This document shows positions 46,787-60,404 of a stretch of 64,000 bases of DNA, one piece after another (position 1 is the first letter of the stretch; the number at the start of each line of letters is the position of its first letter). The notes under the pieces were generated by a model. It did not search any database. It was not told the origin of the DNA and was given only the letters and a program-made list of their open reading frames with translations. The DNA comes from Nitrospira sp. (GTDB taxonomy: Bacteria > Nitrospirota > Nitrospiria > Nitrospirales > Nitrospiraceae), in contig JAFEBI010000023.1 of NCBI GenBank assembly GCA_018242725.1, forward strand, positions 62,001-126,000, written 5' to 3'. A program made the position numbers and the translations under genes.

Positions 46787-47806
46787 TCAGGCTTTCGTAG
46801 TAAATGCGATGAGCCGATCGAGTTTCTCCGCGGCGGCTCCCGAGTCGATGGTCTGCTGGGCAAGGCGGAATCCGTCTTTGAGTGTTTTCGCCTGCTGGCC
46901 TGCAACCATGGCTGGTGCTGCATTCAGGCAGACGATATCCCGCTTCGATCCCTTACGGCCTTGCAAAATCTCTTTCACAATTCGCGCATTGTCCTCCGGC
47001 GAGCCACCGGCAAACTCTTTCCTGTGCACACGAGACAGACCGAATTCCTCCGGCGCAATAAAGTAGCTTGAGACAACCCCACTTTTGCCCTCGGAGACTT
47101 TTGTCCGGTCCGACAAAGTCATCTCATCCAGTCCATCCATGCCGTGAATCACAAAGCAATGCTGCGCCCCCAGCTCCATTAGAACCCGTCCCAGAATTTC
47201 TGTCTTCTGCGCCTCATACACGCCAAGCACTTGGTGCGTCGCCCCGGCCGGATTCGTCAACGGTCCGAGCACATTCAACATGGTCCGGATGCCCATCTCC
47301 TGCCTCGGCCCGGCACAATGCTTCATCGCACTGTGGTAATGCGGGGCGAATAAAAATCCGATGCCGACTTCGTCGATGCAGTCGACCATGCGACTTGGTT
47401 CCAGATCGATCTTGACTCCCAGAGCGCTTAACACATCGGCACTTCCACTCCTTGAAGATACGGAACGATTGCCATGTTTCGCCACAGTGATGCCAGCCCC
47501 CGCCACGACAAATGCCGCCGTCGTGGAGATATTAAACGTATTCGCTCCATCGCCGCCGGTGCCACAGGTATCCACCACGATGGACGCCCCGACTCTGATA
47601 CGAGCGGCCCGTGACCGCATTGCCCTGGCCGAACCGACGATCTCATCGACGGTTTCACCTTTTTGCCTAAGCCCCATCAAGTAGGCGGCAATCTGCGCCG
47701 AAGTGGCCATTCCATTCATGACCTCATCCATGACCGTTTCGGCCTCCTGCGCGGAGAGATCGACTCGATCGGCTAGCTTGACGAGTACGTCTTTGATCAT
47801 GGTCAC
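46787..47806 (-). CDS. trpD: anthranilate phosphoribosyltransferase
   Basis: 339 residues. VDTCGTGGDGANTFNIST is the PRPP-binding CGTGGD motif, KHGNRSVSSRSGSADVLSALG binds anthranilate/PRPP (read in two parts), and FLFAPHYHSAMKH and NVLGPLTNPAG are also standard. It transfers phosphoribosyl to anthranilate. It lies 16 nt downstream of trpG and is not fused to it, unlike in enterobacteria. Confidence 0.96.
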   Translation of the reverse strand: MTMIKDVLVKLADRVDLSAQEAETVMDEVMNGMATSAQIAAYLMGLRQKGETVDEIVGSARAMRSRAARIRVGASIVVDTCGTGGDGANTFNISTTAAFVVAGAGITVAKHGNRSVSSRSGSADVLSALGVKIDLEPSRMVDCIDEVGIGFLFAPHYHSAMKHCAGPRQEMGIRTMLNVLGPLTNPAGATHQVLGVYEAQKTEILGRVLMELGAQHCFVIHGMDGLDEMTLSDRTKVSEGKSGVVSSYFIAPEEFGLSRVHRKEFAGGSPEDNARIVKEILQGRKGSKRDIVCLNAAPAMVAGQQAKTLKDGFRLAQQTIDSGAAAEKLDRLIAFTTKA

Positions 47807-47822
47807 ACAGCGGATGAACCGG

Positions 47823-48386
47823 CTAGAGCTTGAGGAAGTTGCTGAGGAGATCTTTCCCGGCCCTGGTCAGAATCGATTCCGGATGGAATTGCACGCCTTC
47901 AACGCCCAGCGTTTTATGACGAAGCCCCATAATCTCACCTTCGGCAGTCTCCGCGGATATCTCGCAGCAGTCCGGCAGATTCGCTCGGTTGACGATCAGC
48001 GAGTGGTAGCGAGTCGCTTCGAATGGGTTGGGTAACGAGCGAAAGATCGTCTTGCCGTCGTGCTGGATCTGTGACGTCTTTCCATGCATCAGCCGAGATG
48101 CACGGATCACTTCCCCTCCGTAGGCCACGGCCATCGACTGATGCCCCAAACAGACGCCAAGAACAGGGATCTTCCCTCCGAATCGTCTGATCGCATCGAC
48201 TGATATCCCTGCTTCCTTCGGCGTACAGGGCCCAGGAGAAATGACCAGACGCTCCGGACGCAACTCGTCAATCTGATCCAGGGTAATCTTGTCATTTCGA
48301 ATGACCTGAACATCTTCGCCTAGCTCACCCAAATACTGAACGAGGTTGTAGGTGAAGGAATCGTAGTTGTCGATGACGAGTAGCAT
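47823..48386 (-). CDS. trpG: anthranilate synthase component II (glutamine amidotransferase)
   Basis: 187 residues, class I glutamine amidotransferase: [19 protein letters not shown] at the start, [12 protein letters not shown] for the oxyanion loop, nucleophile Cys in [11 protein letters not shown], and the His/Glu pair in [10 protein letters not shown]. It feeds ammonia to TrpE. In some bacteria this subunit also serves p-aminobenzoate synthesis (PabA); the operon context points to tryptophan, though dual use is possible. Confidence 0.94.
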   Translation of the reverse strand: MLLVIDNYDSFTYNLVQYLGELGEDVQVIRNDKITLDQIDELRPERLVISPGPCTPKEAGISVDAIRRFGGKIPVLGVCLGHQSMAVAYGGEVIRASRLMHGKTSQIQHDGKTIFRSLPNPFEATRYHSLIVNRANLPDCCEISAETAEGEIMGLRHKTLGVEGVQFHPESILTRAGKDLLSNFLKL

Positions 48387-48489
48387 AATTGCAACGTGAG
48401 CTTATGGGTGATGGCTGATGGCATAAGCAAGAGCAACGACCATCCGTCCTCTTGCTACCGGCCATAGGCCATGTACCATACGCACTTTC

Positions 48490-49986
48490 CTACTCCAGCC
48501 CCTGCTCCGCCAATTCGATGGCCTTCATCATTGCCCGAGCCTTGTTACAAGTTTCTTCATACTCATGGACCGGATTGGAATCAGCCACAATACCGGCGCC
48601 GGCTTGGATGAACGCCCGGTGGCGTGAGACCACAACAGTACGAATATTGATGCACATATCCATGTTTCCCGAAAAACTGATGTATCCGACCGCCCCGGCG
48701 TACGGACCACGCTTCGTGGGTTCCAATTCCTCGATGATTTCCATCGCCCGGATCTTCGGTGCCCCAGACACCGTGCCCGCTGGAAAACAGGCCTTGAGCA
48801 CATCATAGACGGTCTTATCCTTGCTCAATTTTCCGGTAACGTTCGACACGATATGCATGACATGGGAATACCGCTCGACATTCATCAAGGATTCGACACA
48901 AACCGACCCTTGTTCGGAAACACGACCGATATCGTTCCGCCCAAGATCCACCAACATGATGTGTTCCGCTCGCTCTTTGGGGTCGGCCAACAACCGTCGC
49001 TCGAGTTCCACATCTTCTTCGACTGTCGCTCCACGCCGCCTGGTCCCCGCAATCGGTCTCAGCGACACAAGACCGTCCTCGCAACGCACGAGAATTTCGG
49101 GGGATGAGCCAACCAGTTCCACCCCCCCGATACGCAGGTAATACATGTACGGCGATGGATTCACGACACGAAGCGCTCGATAGAGCTGAAAGGGCGGCGC
49201 CTGCAGATTTGCTTCCCATCGTTGCGACAGAACGCACTGGAAGATATCTCCGGCCTTGATATACTCTTTCGCGCCTGAGACCATTTTCTCAAAATCCGCC
49301 TTGTTCATATTGGAGGTAAAGCGGAGAGGAGACCGCCGACGTTGTGGCTTGACTCGGCAAAGTGGCCGACGAATTCTGGCAATCATCTTTTCAATGCGGG
49401 TGGTCGCTTCTCGATAGGCCGTGCGAATGTCCCGGTCCGATCCGGACTTCACATGTGCATTGGCGACAACCTTTATTTTTTGCGACACATTGTCGAAGAT
49501 CAACAGCGTCTCGGTCAGGAGAAAGGCGAACTGCGGAAGGTTGAGGTCGTCCTTTCGGCGAGAAGGAAGGTCCTCAAACGTCCTCACAATGTCATAGCCG
49601 AGAAACCCCACAGCTCCGCCGACAAAGCGAGGCAACTCCGGCACCGTCACCGGGCGATAGGCCTCCAAAATCTCCCGCAGACGATCTAAGGGGGCACCTC
49701 GGCTGGGAATACGACGAACACGACCCCCTTTTTTCACACATAAGGCTCCCCGGTCTTCGTAGATGACGAGCGGGGATCCGCTGCCGAGAAAAGAGTAGCG
49801 CGCCCATTTCTCCCCTCCTTGAATGCTTTCCAGCAAATAGGCGGAGGGGCCATGGTCGATCTTGGCAAAAGCCGATACGGGGGTATCCTGATCCGCCAGG
49901 ATTTCGCGAAACAGAGGAATGAGATTACCTTGTTTTGCGTAGGAACGAAACTCATTCAGGCTGAGCGAATAGGTCACAGACCGCAT
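48490..49986 (-). CDS. trpE: anthranilate synthase component I
   Basis: 498 residues, chorismate-using enzyme. The N-terminal half carries the LLES element (YLLESIQGGEKWARYSFLG) of the tryptophan feedback site. The C-terminal catalytic half has FQCVLSQRW, SPEILVR, RPIAGTRRRGAT, ERAEHIMLVDLGRNDIGRV, FPAGTVSGAPKIRAMEII and YAGAVGYISF. It produces anthranilate with TrpG and is probably inhibited by tryptophan. It starts 10 nt after the LysM gene, so that gene and the trp operon may share a transcript. Confidence 0.95.
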   Translation of the reverse strand: MRSVTYSLSLNEFRSYAKQGNLIPLFREILADQDTPVSAFAKIDHGPSAYLLESIQGGEKWARYSFLGSGSPLVIYEDRGALCVKKGGRVRRIPSRGAPLDRLREILEAYRPVTVPELPRFVGGAVGFLGYDIVRTFEDLPSRRKDDLNLPQFAFLLTETLLIFDNVSQKIKVVANAHVKSGSDRDIRTAYREATTRIEKMIARIRRPLCRVKPQRRRSPLRFTSNMNKADFEKMVSGAKEYIKAGDIFQCVLSQRWEANLQAPPFQLYRALRVVNPSPYMYYLRIGGVELVGSSPEILVRCEDGLVSLRPIAGTRRRGATVEEDVELERRLLADPKERAEHIMLVDLGRNDIGRVSEQGSVCVESLMNVERYSHVMHIVSNVTGKLSKDKTVYDVLKACFPAGTVSGAPKIRAMEIIEELEPTKRGPYAGAVGYISFSGNMDMCINIRTVVVSRHRAFIQAGAGIVADSNPVHEYEETCNKARAMMKAIELAEQGLE

Positions 49987-49995
49987 CTCGTCTCG

Positions 49996-52931
<2,936 letters not shown>

Positions 52932-52933
52932 GC

Positions 52934-54202
52934 TCACACGGAGGCTTCGACCGGAACCGCCACCTTCTCATCCTTGAAAATAGTGACGCTGCGTATCGAG
53001 CGAGGATCGGCCTCATGAACGACTAATCGGCAGTTCTCGATGCGGAGTTCTTCGCCCGCCTTGGGGATTCGACCGAGATTTTCTTGAACCAATCCTCCGA
53101 TCGTCAGGGCTTCATCTCCCCCGAGCTCGACCTTGAGAAAGTCATTTACTTTCCGCACCTCAGTCCGTCCATGGACCAAGATCTGGCTCTTCCCGATACG
53201 TTTAATGAGTTCTTCCGTGATGTCCGTTTCGTCGACAATTTCACCGACCACCTCTTCAAGGAGATCCTCGAGGGTCACGAGCCCCATAACACCGCCGAAC
53301 TCGTTCACAACCACGCCCATATGTCGTTTTTCCTGCTGAAACTGCTTCATCAAATCATCCGCCGTCTTCCCGGCTGGAACAAAGAGTGGGGAATGAGCAA
53401 TATCCCGCAACCGTAAATCAGTCCGCCCTTTCGCCAGTTCCGTCAGTGCCTTGGTCTTGTAGAGAATGCCCGTGATGTTATCAAGCGTACCGTCATAGAG
53501 TGGAATGCGGGAGTATTTCGAATTATAGAGCTGCTCTTGTGCCTCCTTGAGGCAAAGATTTCCGTCCAAAGCAAACACATAGATACGAGGGGTCATCGCA
53601 TCTTCGGCTGTAATTCCCTTCAGTTGGAACACATTCTTGATCATCTTCACTTCTTCAGATTCGATCTCGCCCGCCTTTCCTCCCTGATCGAGCATAATCT
53701 TGAGTTCTTCCTCCGTGACCAGGGGATGCGTGAGTCCCTTTCCTCCCGTCAAACTGTAGATCAGCGGCACCATCAAAAACAGGAGCGGCCGGAGCATCAC
53801 CTGAACCCCATAGATCGGGTAGGCCAGATTCAGAGTCACAGGCACAGAAAATTTCGCCGCCAAGGTCTTCGGCACCACGTCCACACAGACCAACAGAACG
53901 AAGGTGAGGATCCCGACCATGACGGCGATGGCCTCTTCCAAAATGGTCTTCTCACCATACGCATTCAACGTGATAAAGGTGGCAAACATCGGAATCGCCG
54001 TACTCACCAAGCGATCTCCCACAAGAATGGCTGAAAAGAGTCTCTGAGGGTCACTGCGGAGCTGAAGGGCTTTCTCCGCTCGCTTACTGCCAGTCTGAGC
54101 CAACGCCCTCAACTTGGTTTCGTTGACCGAGAAAAAACCGATCTCGGCAGTGGAAATAATAGCGGATAACCCTATCAACCCTAGAAGGATGAGGATGTCC
54201 AT
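52934..54202 (-). CDS. CNNM/CorC-type membrane protein with CBS domains
   Basis: 422 residues. The N-terminal DUF21/CNNM membrane domain has four hydrophobic segments, beginning LILLGLIGLSAIISTAEIGFF, with VDVVPKTLAAKF at the membrane-juxtaposed turn. Two CBS domains follow (MTPRIYVFALDG, YSRIPLYDGTLDNITGILY, and GVVVNEFGGVMGLVTLEDLLEE read in parts). The last 80 residues are the CorC/HlyC transporter-associated domain. The family includes Mg/Co efflux and so-called hemolysin C proteins; Mg export or Mg-linked regulation is the best guess. Confidence 0.9.
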   Translation of the reverse strand: MDILILLGLIGLSAIISTAEIGFFSVNETKLRALAQTGSKRAEKALQLRSDPQRLFSAILVGDRLVSTAIPMFATFITLNAYGEKTILEEAIAVMVGILTFVLLVCVDVVPKTLAAKFSVPVTLNLAYPIYGVQVMLRPLLFLMVPLIYSLTGGKGLTHPLVTEEELKIMLDQGGKAGEIESEEVKMIKNVFQLKGITAEDAMTPRIYVFALDGNLCLKEAQEQLYNSKYSRIPLYDGTLDNITGILYKTKALTELAKGRTDLRLRDIAHSPLFVPAGKTADDLMKQFQQEKRHMGVVVNEFGGVMGLVTLEDLLEEVVGEIVDETDITEELIKRIGKSQILVHGRTEVRKVNDFLKVELGGDEALTIGGLVQENLGRIPKAGEELRIENCRLVVHEADPRSIRSVTIFKDEKVAVPVEASV

Positions 54203-54476
54203 GTAATCATCTAGTTAAGGACGTTGGACCAGTTTGGCTGGCCTGATGAGAAGCCGGGTGTCTCCCAGAGGATACCTCTTGGTCCACCCTTCAGAGGATC
54301 GTACGATTAGAATACCGCAACCGCTTAATATAGGGTCCACAGCCGATACATCTATCACAGGGATCACAAGCAGGCAAGTAATTCAGAAATTCATGCTGAA
54401 AAATCAATCAGTTCTAAATCGACCAACGGATAACGACGGTCTGACCTCGCTACCTTCTGCTGTCGCCCTTCAACAT

Positions 54477-55154
54477 CTACCCATCATCTCGCACCACAAA
54501 TGATTGGAGGCGAAACATTCGGTCAAGGCTCGTGGAAGCCTTGTGAGCATCTGGCTCGACCAAGAACCGGCCGACCTGGACTCGGTACCGACGCCCTTCA
54601 GGAAGATCCGTGTCGACAATACGCCCATCGATAAAGTCTCGTTGGATCCGTGCAAGTAGAGCTTGTGCATTGCGAAGATCTGCAAAGGAGCCGGCTTGAA
54701 CTCTTAGAGCCCCCATCCCTTCTGGTCGAGGCTCATAGCGTACGACTCGAAGCTCAACCTGGTCGGTTCCATTGCCGATCATCCCAAGAGCTTGGGCACC
54801 GGCCAATGACAGGTCCAAGATTCTTCCCTTGGCAAAGGGTCCTCGATCATTGATTCTGACCATGACGTGCCGGCCTGACGTTAATGAATGGATAACCGCG
54901 ACGGATCCCAGCGGCAACGTTCGATGAGCCGCCGTCAACGCATACATGTCGTACCGCTCCCCATTGGCGGTCTTATTCCCATGAAACCCTGGGCCATACC
55001 ACGAGGCCACCCCTCGCTCGACGAATCCAACAGGATAATGTACGAAACGCTCGACTTGACGAACGGATGTGGCGCAACCTTGAGACAGGACAGCCCCAAG
55101 CCCAACGGCAGTGATGAGGAAAGGCCAAGGGCCTGTGAGCGACCTTAGCCTCAT
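54477..55154 (-). CDS. rlpA: RlpA-like lytic transglycosylase lipoprotein with SPOR domain
   Basis: 225 residues. Signal with lipobox LSQGC. The RlpA double-psi beta barrel reads ERGVASWYGPGFHGNKTANGERYD (in parts), ALTAAHRTLPLGS, and VMVRINDRGPFAKGRILDLS, with the catalytic-type Glu/Asp pair present. A C-terminal SPOR domain (LRVQAGSFADLRNAQALLARI, RYRVQVGRFL) should bind denuded glycan at the septum. It lies 3 nt after the ACT-domain gene. Confidence 0.92.
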   Translation of the reverse strand: MRLRSLTGPWPFLITAVGLGAVLSQGCATSVRQVERFVHYPVGFVERGVASWYGPGFHGNKTANGERYDMYALTAAHRTLPLGSVAVIHSLTSGRHVMVRINDRGPFAKGRILDLSLAGAQALGMIGNGTDQVELRVVRYEPRPEGMGALRVQAGSFADLRNAQALLARIQRDFIDGRIVDTDLPEGRRYRVQVGRFLVEPDAHKASTSLDRMFRLQSFVVRDDG

Positions 55155-55157
55155 GGG

Positions 55158-55568
55158 TTAGAACTCGTCGAGCGATTGATTGCGGAGGATTGTGAGCGCC
55201 TTTTCGGTCTTAGAAACGGTCAGGACCACAATGGCCCGTTTCCCTTCCCGTGATGGTGTGCAATAGCCGCACTTGATATTGATCCGGCTCCTCATCAGCG
55301 TGTCCGCCACTTTTCTCAACGCTCCAGGCTTGTTTTCAAGGCTCAAGACAAGGGCGGTCTCCTCCCGGAATTTGATTTTGGCCGCCCGCAAGGCAGCGCG
55401 TGCCCCGTCGAGATCAGCCACGAGCAACCGCAACTTGCCTGTCCCCATGACCTCCGGAGCTGAAAACGCCTTGATATTCACTCCCGCTGCGCCAAGCACT
55501 GCCGTCACTCCTGCAAGCGTGCCTGGCTTACTCTGTCCGCTGATGACGAGCTGTGTTGTAGTCGGCAT
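55158..55568 (-). CDS. tandem ACT-domain protein
   Basis: 136 residues with two ACT domains: TQLVISGQSKPGTLAGVTAVL near residues 5-25 and LVLSLENKPGALRKVADTLM near residues 73-92, each with the Gly at the ligand-binding turn. No catalytic domain is attached, so it is probably a stand-alone amino-acid sensor or regulator. It is directly upstream of rlpA. The ligand is unknown. Confidence 0.82.
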   Translation of the reverse strand: MPTTTQLVISGQSKPGTLAGVTAVLGAAGVNIKAFSAPEVMGTGKLRLLVADLDGARAALRAAKIKFREETALVLSLENKPGALRKVADTLMRSRINIKCGYCTPSREGKRAIVVLTVSKTEKALTILRNQSLDEF

Positions 55569-55818
55569 ATGGATACTCCCCGTAGCTAGCTGATATCACA
55601 ACCTTCTTCGCCTTGTTGAACGAGCCGCCTGTAATGGAGTCCAGGCTCCATGATGATTCATCTGAGTCCCCCACGGCGACAGGGCGCAACAGGACTTTCC
55701 AACCCTGGTTCGCTTGCTTGAGCGTCCCTTGGCTCCAGCACGAGTCCGCAGGACACGTCGCTTTCGATGCCCGGAACAGGATGAAGGCCGCTTACTTTGC
55801 ATGATAGTGGAACATCCT

Positions 55819-58800
55819 TTATGAGCATCCGCTCGTCGAGCCGCAACTCACGCATTTCAGGCACGTACCGTTCCGAACCATCGTGAACTGCTTGCACTCA
55901 GGACAAGGATCACCTTCGTATCCCTTCACCTTGGCATCTTTGGCGTTTTGGACTTCGGTCAATGTCAGCGTTTCCCGCATGATTTCGACTTGCCTGGCAA
56001 CGCCATGTCCGTTCCCATGACTATGGCCATTTCCTTTTCCGCCGTTCCGACGGATCGGAAGGTGTTCGGTGACAACGGAAGACTTGGCCAGTGTCTCAAG
56101 GTCCGCTTCTTCTTCGAAGCATTCGGGATCCATGTCATCTTTTTTCATCGAATCCATGCGCAGATCTTCTTCTTTGACCTGGGCAAGATCATATCGATCG
56201 AGATACGTGACCGCCAACTCACGGAAGATGTAATCGATAATCGACGTCGACATCTTGATTCGATCATTCAGCTTCACCGGGCCGTTCGGTTCAAATCTGG
56301 TGAAGACGAAGGCCTCCACGAATTCTTCGAGCGGCACGCCATGCTGAAGTCCAAGAGAGATGGCGATGGCAAAGCAGTTCATCAGGCTCCTGAACGCCGC
56401 GCCTTCCTTGTGCATGTCCAAAAATATTTCTCCGACCGTCCCATCCTCGTACTCACCTGTTCGGAGATAGAGTTTGTGCCCCCCGACGATGGCTTTTTGC
56501 GTGTACCCGTTACGCCGACTGGGAAGCGGACGCCGCTTGGCGAGATACCGAACGAGCACACGTTCGGTCACTTTTTCGGCCATTTCTAACACACCAGGAA
56601 CCGCCTCCAAATCCTTCCCGCTATCGGACGAGGCGCTCAAAGGTTGACTCAGCTTGGACCCGTCTCGATACAACGCCACCGCCTTCACCATGCTCTTCCA
56701 GGCGAGGAAATACGACGCCTTGACGTCTTCAATCGTCGCTTCGGACGGCATATTGATGGTCTTGCTGATCGCACCACTGATGAAGGGTTGCGCCGCAGCC
56801 ATCATGCGGATGTGGGCGTCGACGGCGATGGAGCGTTGCCCGATACGACCACATCGATTTGCGCAGTCGAAGACTGCCAGGTGCTCGGCTTTCACATGTG
56901 GCGCGCCCTCGACGGTCATCGTCCCGCAGCAGAAATCGTTCGCGGCAGCGACTTCCTCCTGCGTAAAGCCGAGCGCCTTCAACATATTGAAGTTCTTCTC
57001 GTTCAGCTGCACCTCGGTCAGACCAAGTTGCTCGATACAAAAGGTCTCCCCAAGCGTATATTTATTGAACGCGAATTGAATTTCGAATGCTTGCGACAAG
57101 CTGCGTTCCAAACGATCGAGCGCGGCGTCATCGAACCCCTTCCGTTGAAGCGTGTCGTGATTGATGAACGGGGCGCCTTTGAGGGTCTGGGCCCCGACGC
57201 AGTAATGGACGATGTCCCGCACTTGTTGATCTGTATAACCGAGATTGGTGAGGGCGAGTGGAATACTTTGATTGATAATCTTGAAATACCCTCCACCGGC
57301 CAATTTCTTGAATTTCACCAGCGCAAAATCCGGCTCAATCCCGGTGGTATCGCAATCCATGACCAACCCGATGGTCCCGGTCGGAGCGATCACCGTCACT
57401 TGAGCATTGCGATACCCGTACGCAGTCCCGAGTTCAAGCGCATGGTCCCAGGCTCTCCGGGCGGCTAAGAGCAATTCCGGGGGGCAATGTTCAGGACGGA
57501 TTCCCCCAGGCGCAATGGTCAGTCGTTCGTACTCCTCGTGAGGCGCCTGGTAGGCTGCCCGTCGATGGTTGCGAATGACGCGCAACATGTGTTCCCGATT
57601 ATTTGCATAGCCGGGGAAAGCCGACAGTTCAGCCGCCATTTCCGCCGATGCGCTATACGCTTCCCCCGTCATGATGGACGTGATGGCACCGCAGATCGCT
57701 AGCGCCTTGGGCGAGTCGTAGGGAATGCCCTGGCGCATGAGCACCGTCCCCAGATTCGCATACCCCAACCCCAGCGTCCGGAACTGATAGCTTTTCTCGG
57801 CGATCGATTGGCTCGGGAAAGACGCCATCAAGACACTGATCTCCAACGCGATCGTCCACAACCGAACAGCGTGGCGGAACTCTTCAAGTTCGAACTGCCC
57901 GTCGGCGCTGTAGAACTTCGTCAGATTGAGCGACGCAAGATTACAGGCCGTGTCATCCAAGAACATGTATTCCGAACAAGGATTTGAGGCGTTGATCCGC
58001 CCATCCTCCGGACACGTGTGCCATTCATTGATGGTGGTATCGTACTGTGTCCCTGGATCGGCGCAGGTCCAGGCCGCCCACGCGATTCGATCCCACAACT
58101 CTCTGGCCTTGATCGTCTTGCAGACTTTGCCGTTGGTCCGTCGCTTCAGGTGCCAGTCACCATCGGCTTCAAGCGCGGCAAAAAACTCATTGGGAATCCT
58201 GACACTGTTGTTCGAATTCTGACCGGAGACCGTTTGATAGGCCTTCCCGTCCCAATTGGTATCGTATTCGTGAAAAACGAAATGTGTAAACCCCTGCTGC
58301 GCGTAGGAGAACATCCGCTGGATATAGGCCTCCGGCACCATTTCGCGACGGGCTGACGCCAGAGCCTCGCGCAGGACCGAATTCGTCTTCCGATCGAGGT
58401 CCAGCCGAAGCGCACCAGTATCATCGACGGTATGACAGGCCTTCAGGAGGGCATTGAGGCGCTGCGCGCAGATCTTCGATCCCGTGACCATCGCCGCCAC
58501 TTTTTGTTCCTCAATGACTTTCCAATCGATGAATTCTTCGATGTCAGGATGGTCCAAATCCAAACAGACCATTTTGGCGGCGCGACGCGTCGTACCGCCG
58601 GATTTGATCGCCCCGGCCGCTCGATCACCGATCTTCAGGAAAGACATGAGCCCGGAAGATCGCCCCCCGCCGGACAGTCCTTCGCCATCACCGCGCAGTC
58701 TCGAAAAGTTTGTTCCGGTTCCGGAGCCGTACTTAAACAATCGCGCTTCCCGAACCCACAAGTCCATAATGCCGTTTTCATTCACAAGATCATCCTCGAT

Positions 58801-59361
58801 CGATTGAATGAAACAGGCATGAGGCTGCGGATGTTCGAATGCATTCGTCGCCTTCACTACCTCCTGCGTTTTCGGATCGACGTAATAGTGTCCCTGGGCC
58901 GGTCCCGATAATCCATAGGCGTAATGCAGGCCGGTGTTGAACCACTGGGGAGAATTCGGCGCAGCCATTTGGTGCGCCAGCATGTAGCACATCTCATCAT
59001 GAAAGGACTCCGCCTCTTCCGGAGTTTTGAAATATCCGTAGGCCCTGCCCCAATGGGTCCAACACCCGGCCATACGCTCAAAGACTTGTCGGGCATCCCG
59101 TTCACCGCCAAGCACCGGCTTGCCGTCGGCATCGGCCAGCGGATGGCCGTTCTGATCGCACTGCGGCACTCCGGCCTTCCGGAAATACTTTTGCGCCAAA
59201 ATGTCGACCGCCAGCTGAGACCAGGGTTCAGGAACATCGATATGCTCAAGTTTGAAGACGGTCGATCCGTCGGGGTTCCGAATCTCGGACGACCGTTTGA
59301 CGAACGCCAATCCCTCATATGGACTCACTCCACGACGGGTAAATTTCCGATCAATTCTCAC
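55819..59361 (-). CDS. nrdJ: vitamin B12-dependent ribonucleotide reductase (class II)
   Basis: 1180 residues. The N-terminal [15 protein letters not shown] region is standard for class II Nrd[22 protein letters not shown] and [23 protein letters not shown] mark substrate binding. [21 protein letters not shown] carries the active-site Cys/Glu, and [25 protein letters not shown] (in parts) is also typical. The C-terminus ends in a [23 protein letters not shown] metal/redox module. It makes dNTPs using adenosylcobalamin and needs no oxygen or radical activase. No other nrd gene is in the window. Confidence 0.96.
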   Translation of the reverse strand: MRIDRKFTRRGVSPYEGLAFVKRSSEIRNPDGSTVFKLEHIDVPEPWSQLAVDILAQKYFRKAGVPQCDQNGHPLADADGKPVLGGERDARQVFERMAGCWTHWGRAYGYFKTPEEAESFHDEMCYMLAHQMAAPNSPQWFNTGLHYAYGLSGPAQGHYYVDPKTQEVVKATNAFEHPQPHACFIQSIEDDLVNENGIMDLWVREARLFKYGSGTGTNFSRLRGDGEGLSGGGRSSGLMSFLKIGDRAAGAIKSGGTTRRAAKMVCLDLDHPDIEEFIDWKVIEEQKVAAMVTGSKICAQRLNALLKACHTVDDTGALRLDLDRKTNSVLREALASARREMVPEAYIQRMFSYAQQGFTHFVFHEYDTNWDGKAYQTVSGQNSNNSVRIPNEFFAALEADGDWHLKRRTNGKVCKTIKARELWDRIAWAAWTCADPGTQYDTTINEWHTCPEDGRINASNPCSEYMFLDDTACNLASLNLTKFYSADGQFELEEFRHAVRLWTIALEISVLMASFPSQSIAEKSYQFRTLGLGYANLGTVLMRQGIPYDSPKALAICGAITSIMTGEAYSASAEMAAELSAFPGYANNREHMLRVIRNHRRAAYQAPHEEYERLTIAPGGIRPEHCPPELLLAARRAWDHALELGTAYGYRNAQVTVIAPTGTIGLVMDCDTTGIEPDFALVKFKKLAGGGYFKIINQSIPLALTNLGYTDQQVRDIVHYCVGAQTLKGAPFINHDTLQRKGFDDAALDRLERSLSQAFEIQFAFNKYTLGETFCIEQLGLTEVQLNEKNFNMLKALGFTQEEVAAANDFCCGTMTVEGAPHVKAEHLAVFDCANRCGRIGQRSIAVDAHIRMMAAAQPFISGAISKTINMPSEATIEDVKASYFLAWKSMVKAVALYRDGSKLSQPLSASSDSGKDLEAVPGVLEMAEKVTERVLVRYLAKRRPLPSRRNGYTQKAIVGGHKLYLRTGEYEDGTVGEIFLDMHKEGAAFRSLMNCFAIAISLGLQHGVPLEEFVEAFVFTRFEPNGPVKLNDRIKMSTSIIDYIFRELAVTYLDRYDLAQVKEEDLRMDSMKKDDMDPECFEEEADLETLAKSSVVTEHLPIRRNGGKGNGHSHGNGHGVARQVEIMRETLTLTEVQNAKDAKVKGYEGDPCPECKQFTMVRNGTCLKCVSCGSTSGCS

Positions 59362-59454
59362 AGGTAGCCCTCCTAGGAGAGGAAAAGGGTTATGACGATG
59401 CGTTGGTTAAGAGCCATCAGGTATGTGACCTTGTGTAATTTCAAGCGACGACTC

Positions 59455-59483
59455 TACATATAGCTAGCATGTTTTTTTGTCAA
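59455..59483 (-). promoter_or_regulatory. sigma70-type promoter of nrdJ
   Basis: On the minus strand, a perfect -35 TTGACA (59478-59483) is followed after 17 nt by TATGTA (59455-59460), a half match to -10; TATATG with a 15-nt spacer is an alternative. It lies about 95 nt upstream of the nrdJ ATG. Confidence 0.55.
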
Positions 59484-59498
59484 CACCAAGTATTGTGG
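59483..59498. promoter_or_regulatory. NrdR-box-like site upstream of nrdJ
   Basis: ACACCAAGTATTGTGG resembles the NrdR palindrome (ACAC, AT-rich core, GTGT). It abuts the -35 element, where NrdR binding would repress. A second box at the usual three-turn spacing is not clear, so the call is tentative. Confidence 0.4.
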
Positions 59499-59578
59499 AT
59501 GTTTGGGAAATGAGGGGACAGGCTGTGAATAGCCGAGACGTGAGTTGCAGAGCCTATTTCGATGACGTAGGAACGAGG

Positions 59579-59587
59579 TTATCCACA
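59579..59587 (+). promoter_or_regulatory. consensus DnaA box upstream of nrdJ
   Basis: TTATCCACA matches the strong DnaA box exactly. It is between nrdJ and the DUF4359-like gene. DnaA regulates nrd genes in E. coli; a similar role here is inference. A single box is not an origin. Confidence 0.5.
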
Positions 59588-59640
59588 GAAAACTTGCTCA
59601 AAACAGCCACGCAGCAGATGACCCCAGCCATTTTTTATCA

Positions 59641-60012
59641 TTAAAAGGCCATTCGTCCGATTTTTAACGTGGCCTCTTCAACGCCCCGAAGAGGGATGAA
59701 TCGACCACCGATCCCAATCACCACAATGTTCGTGCCCGCCACCTGTGTTTCATACTGACTGACGAGTCCCCAGTTGTGTCGCGCCGTATTGGGCCGAACG
59801 ATTGACTCGAGAAGCTTTCGACTCTGTGACTGGAATACCTGCCGAATAAACTGTTGCTCCCGAGACGATGTGCCCTGATCCATTCGGTCTATCGCTTTCC
59901 CCAATTCCTGTTCCACAAAACGCAAATAGTCCTCCATGGTCGGGTTCGACCATACCAGACCGACGGCTCCGGCGAGGGTAACGACGAGCACGCTCAAGCG
60001 AAGGAGACTCAT
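59641..60012 (-). CDS. DUF4359-like exported protein
   Basis: 123 residues with an N-terminal hydrophobic anchor or signal (LSVLVVTLAGAVGLVW) and the following NPTMEDYLRFVEQELGKAI, the N-terminal motif of DUF4359. The middle has a helical region, and the end has WGLVSQYETQVAG and GIGGRFIPL, a short beta part. No function is known. It is divergent from the small gene at 60111. Confidence 0.7.
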   Translation of the reverse strand: MSLLRLSVLVVTLAGAVGLVWSNPTMEDYLRFVEQELGKAIDRMDQGTSSREQQFIRQVFQSQSRKLLESIVRPNTARHNWGLVSQYETQVAGTNIVVIGIGGRFIPLRGVEEATLKIGRMAF

Positions 60013-60110
60013 GACGTTCTGAGAAACCAGCTCCGTTTGACAAATAATTATCGGGCCGATTAGTTTAGCCCAGATTCAGCATACACCGTCTTATCCAGTC
60101 TGGAGGAGCT

Positions 60111-60404
60111 ATGTTCGTCTGGAGCAAGAAACTCGTTGGAGTCCTGTTAGGCATCTTCGTGCTGCTATTAGGTGTGTTCCTCTTCCAGGGTTCCTCGGAT
60201 ACCACCAGCATCCTCAAGACGCACACCACCCAATGGATCATTTTGAACTATGCCTGCCTGTTGGTCTGGCTCTTCGTCTGGATGTTCGACCAAGCGCACG
60301 TCCGCGGCAAGAATGTCTGGCTCTGGCTCGTGCCGTTCATTCTCGCCCCACTACCCACGCTCCTAATCTTCGTCCTTTTCCTCCAACGGCGATTGTCTTC
60401 GTAA
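60111..60404 (+). CDS. small membrane protein (97 aa)
   Basis: 97 residues with three hydrophobic segments: LVGVLLGIFVLLLGVFLF, WIILNYACLLVWLFVWMF and VWLWLVPFILAPLPTLLIFVL. A GGAGG-type site precedes the ATG. The fold recalls small DUF membrane proteins of unknown role. Its 3' end overlaps the convergent gene by 42 nt. Confidence 0.7.
   Translation: MFVWSKKLVGVLLGIFVLLLGVFLFQGSSDTTSILKTHTTQWIILNYACLLVWLFVWMFDQAHVRGKNVWLWLVPFILAPLPTLLIFVLFLQRRLSS

Noticed and set aside
59579-59587. Single DnaA box as a sign of the replication origin
   Set aside because: Only one clear box, no dnaA/dnaN/gidA neighbours and no AT-rich unwinding element; more consistent with nrd regulation or chance.
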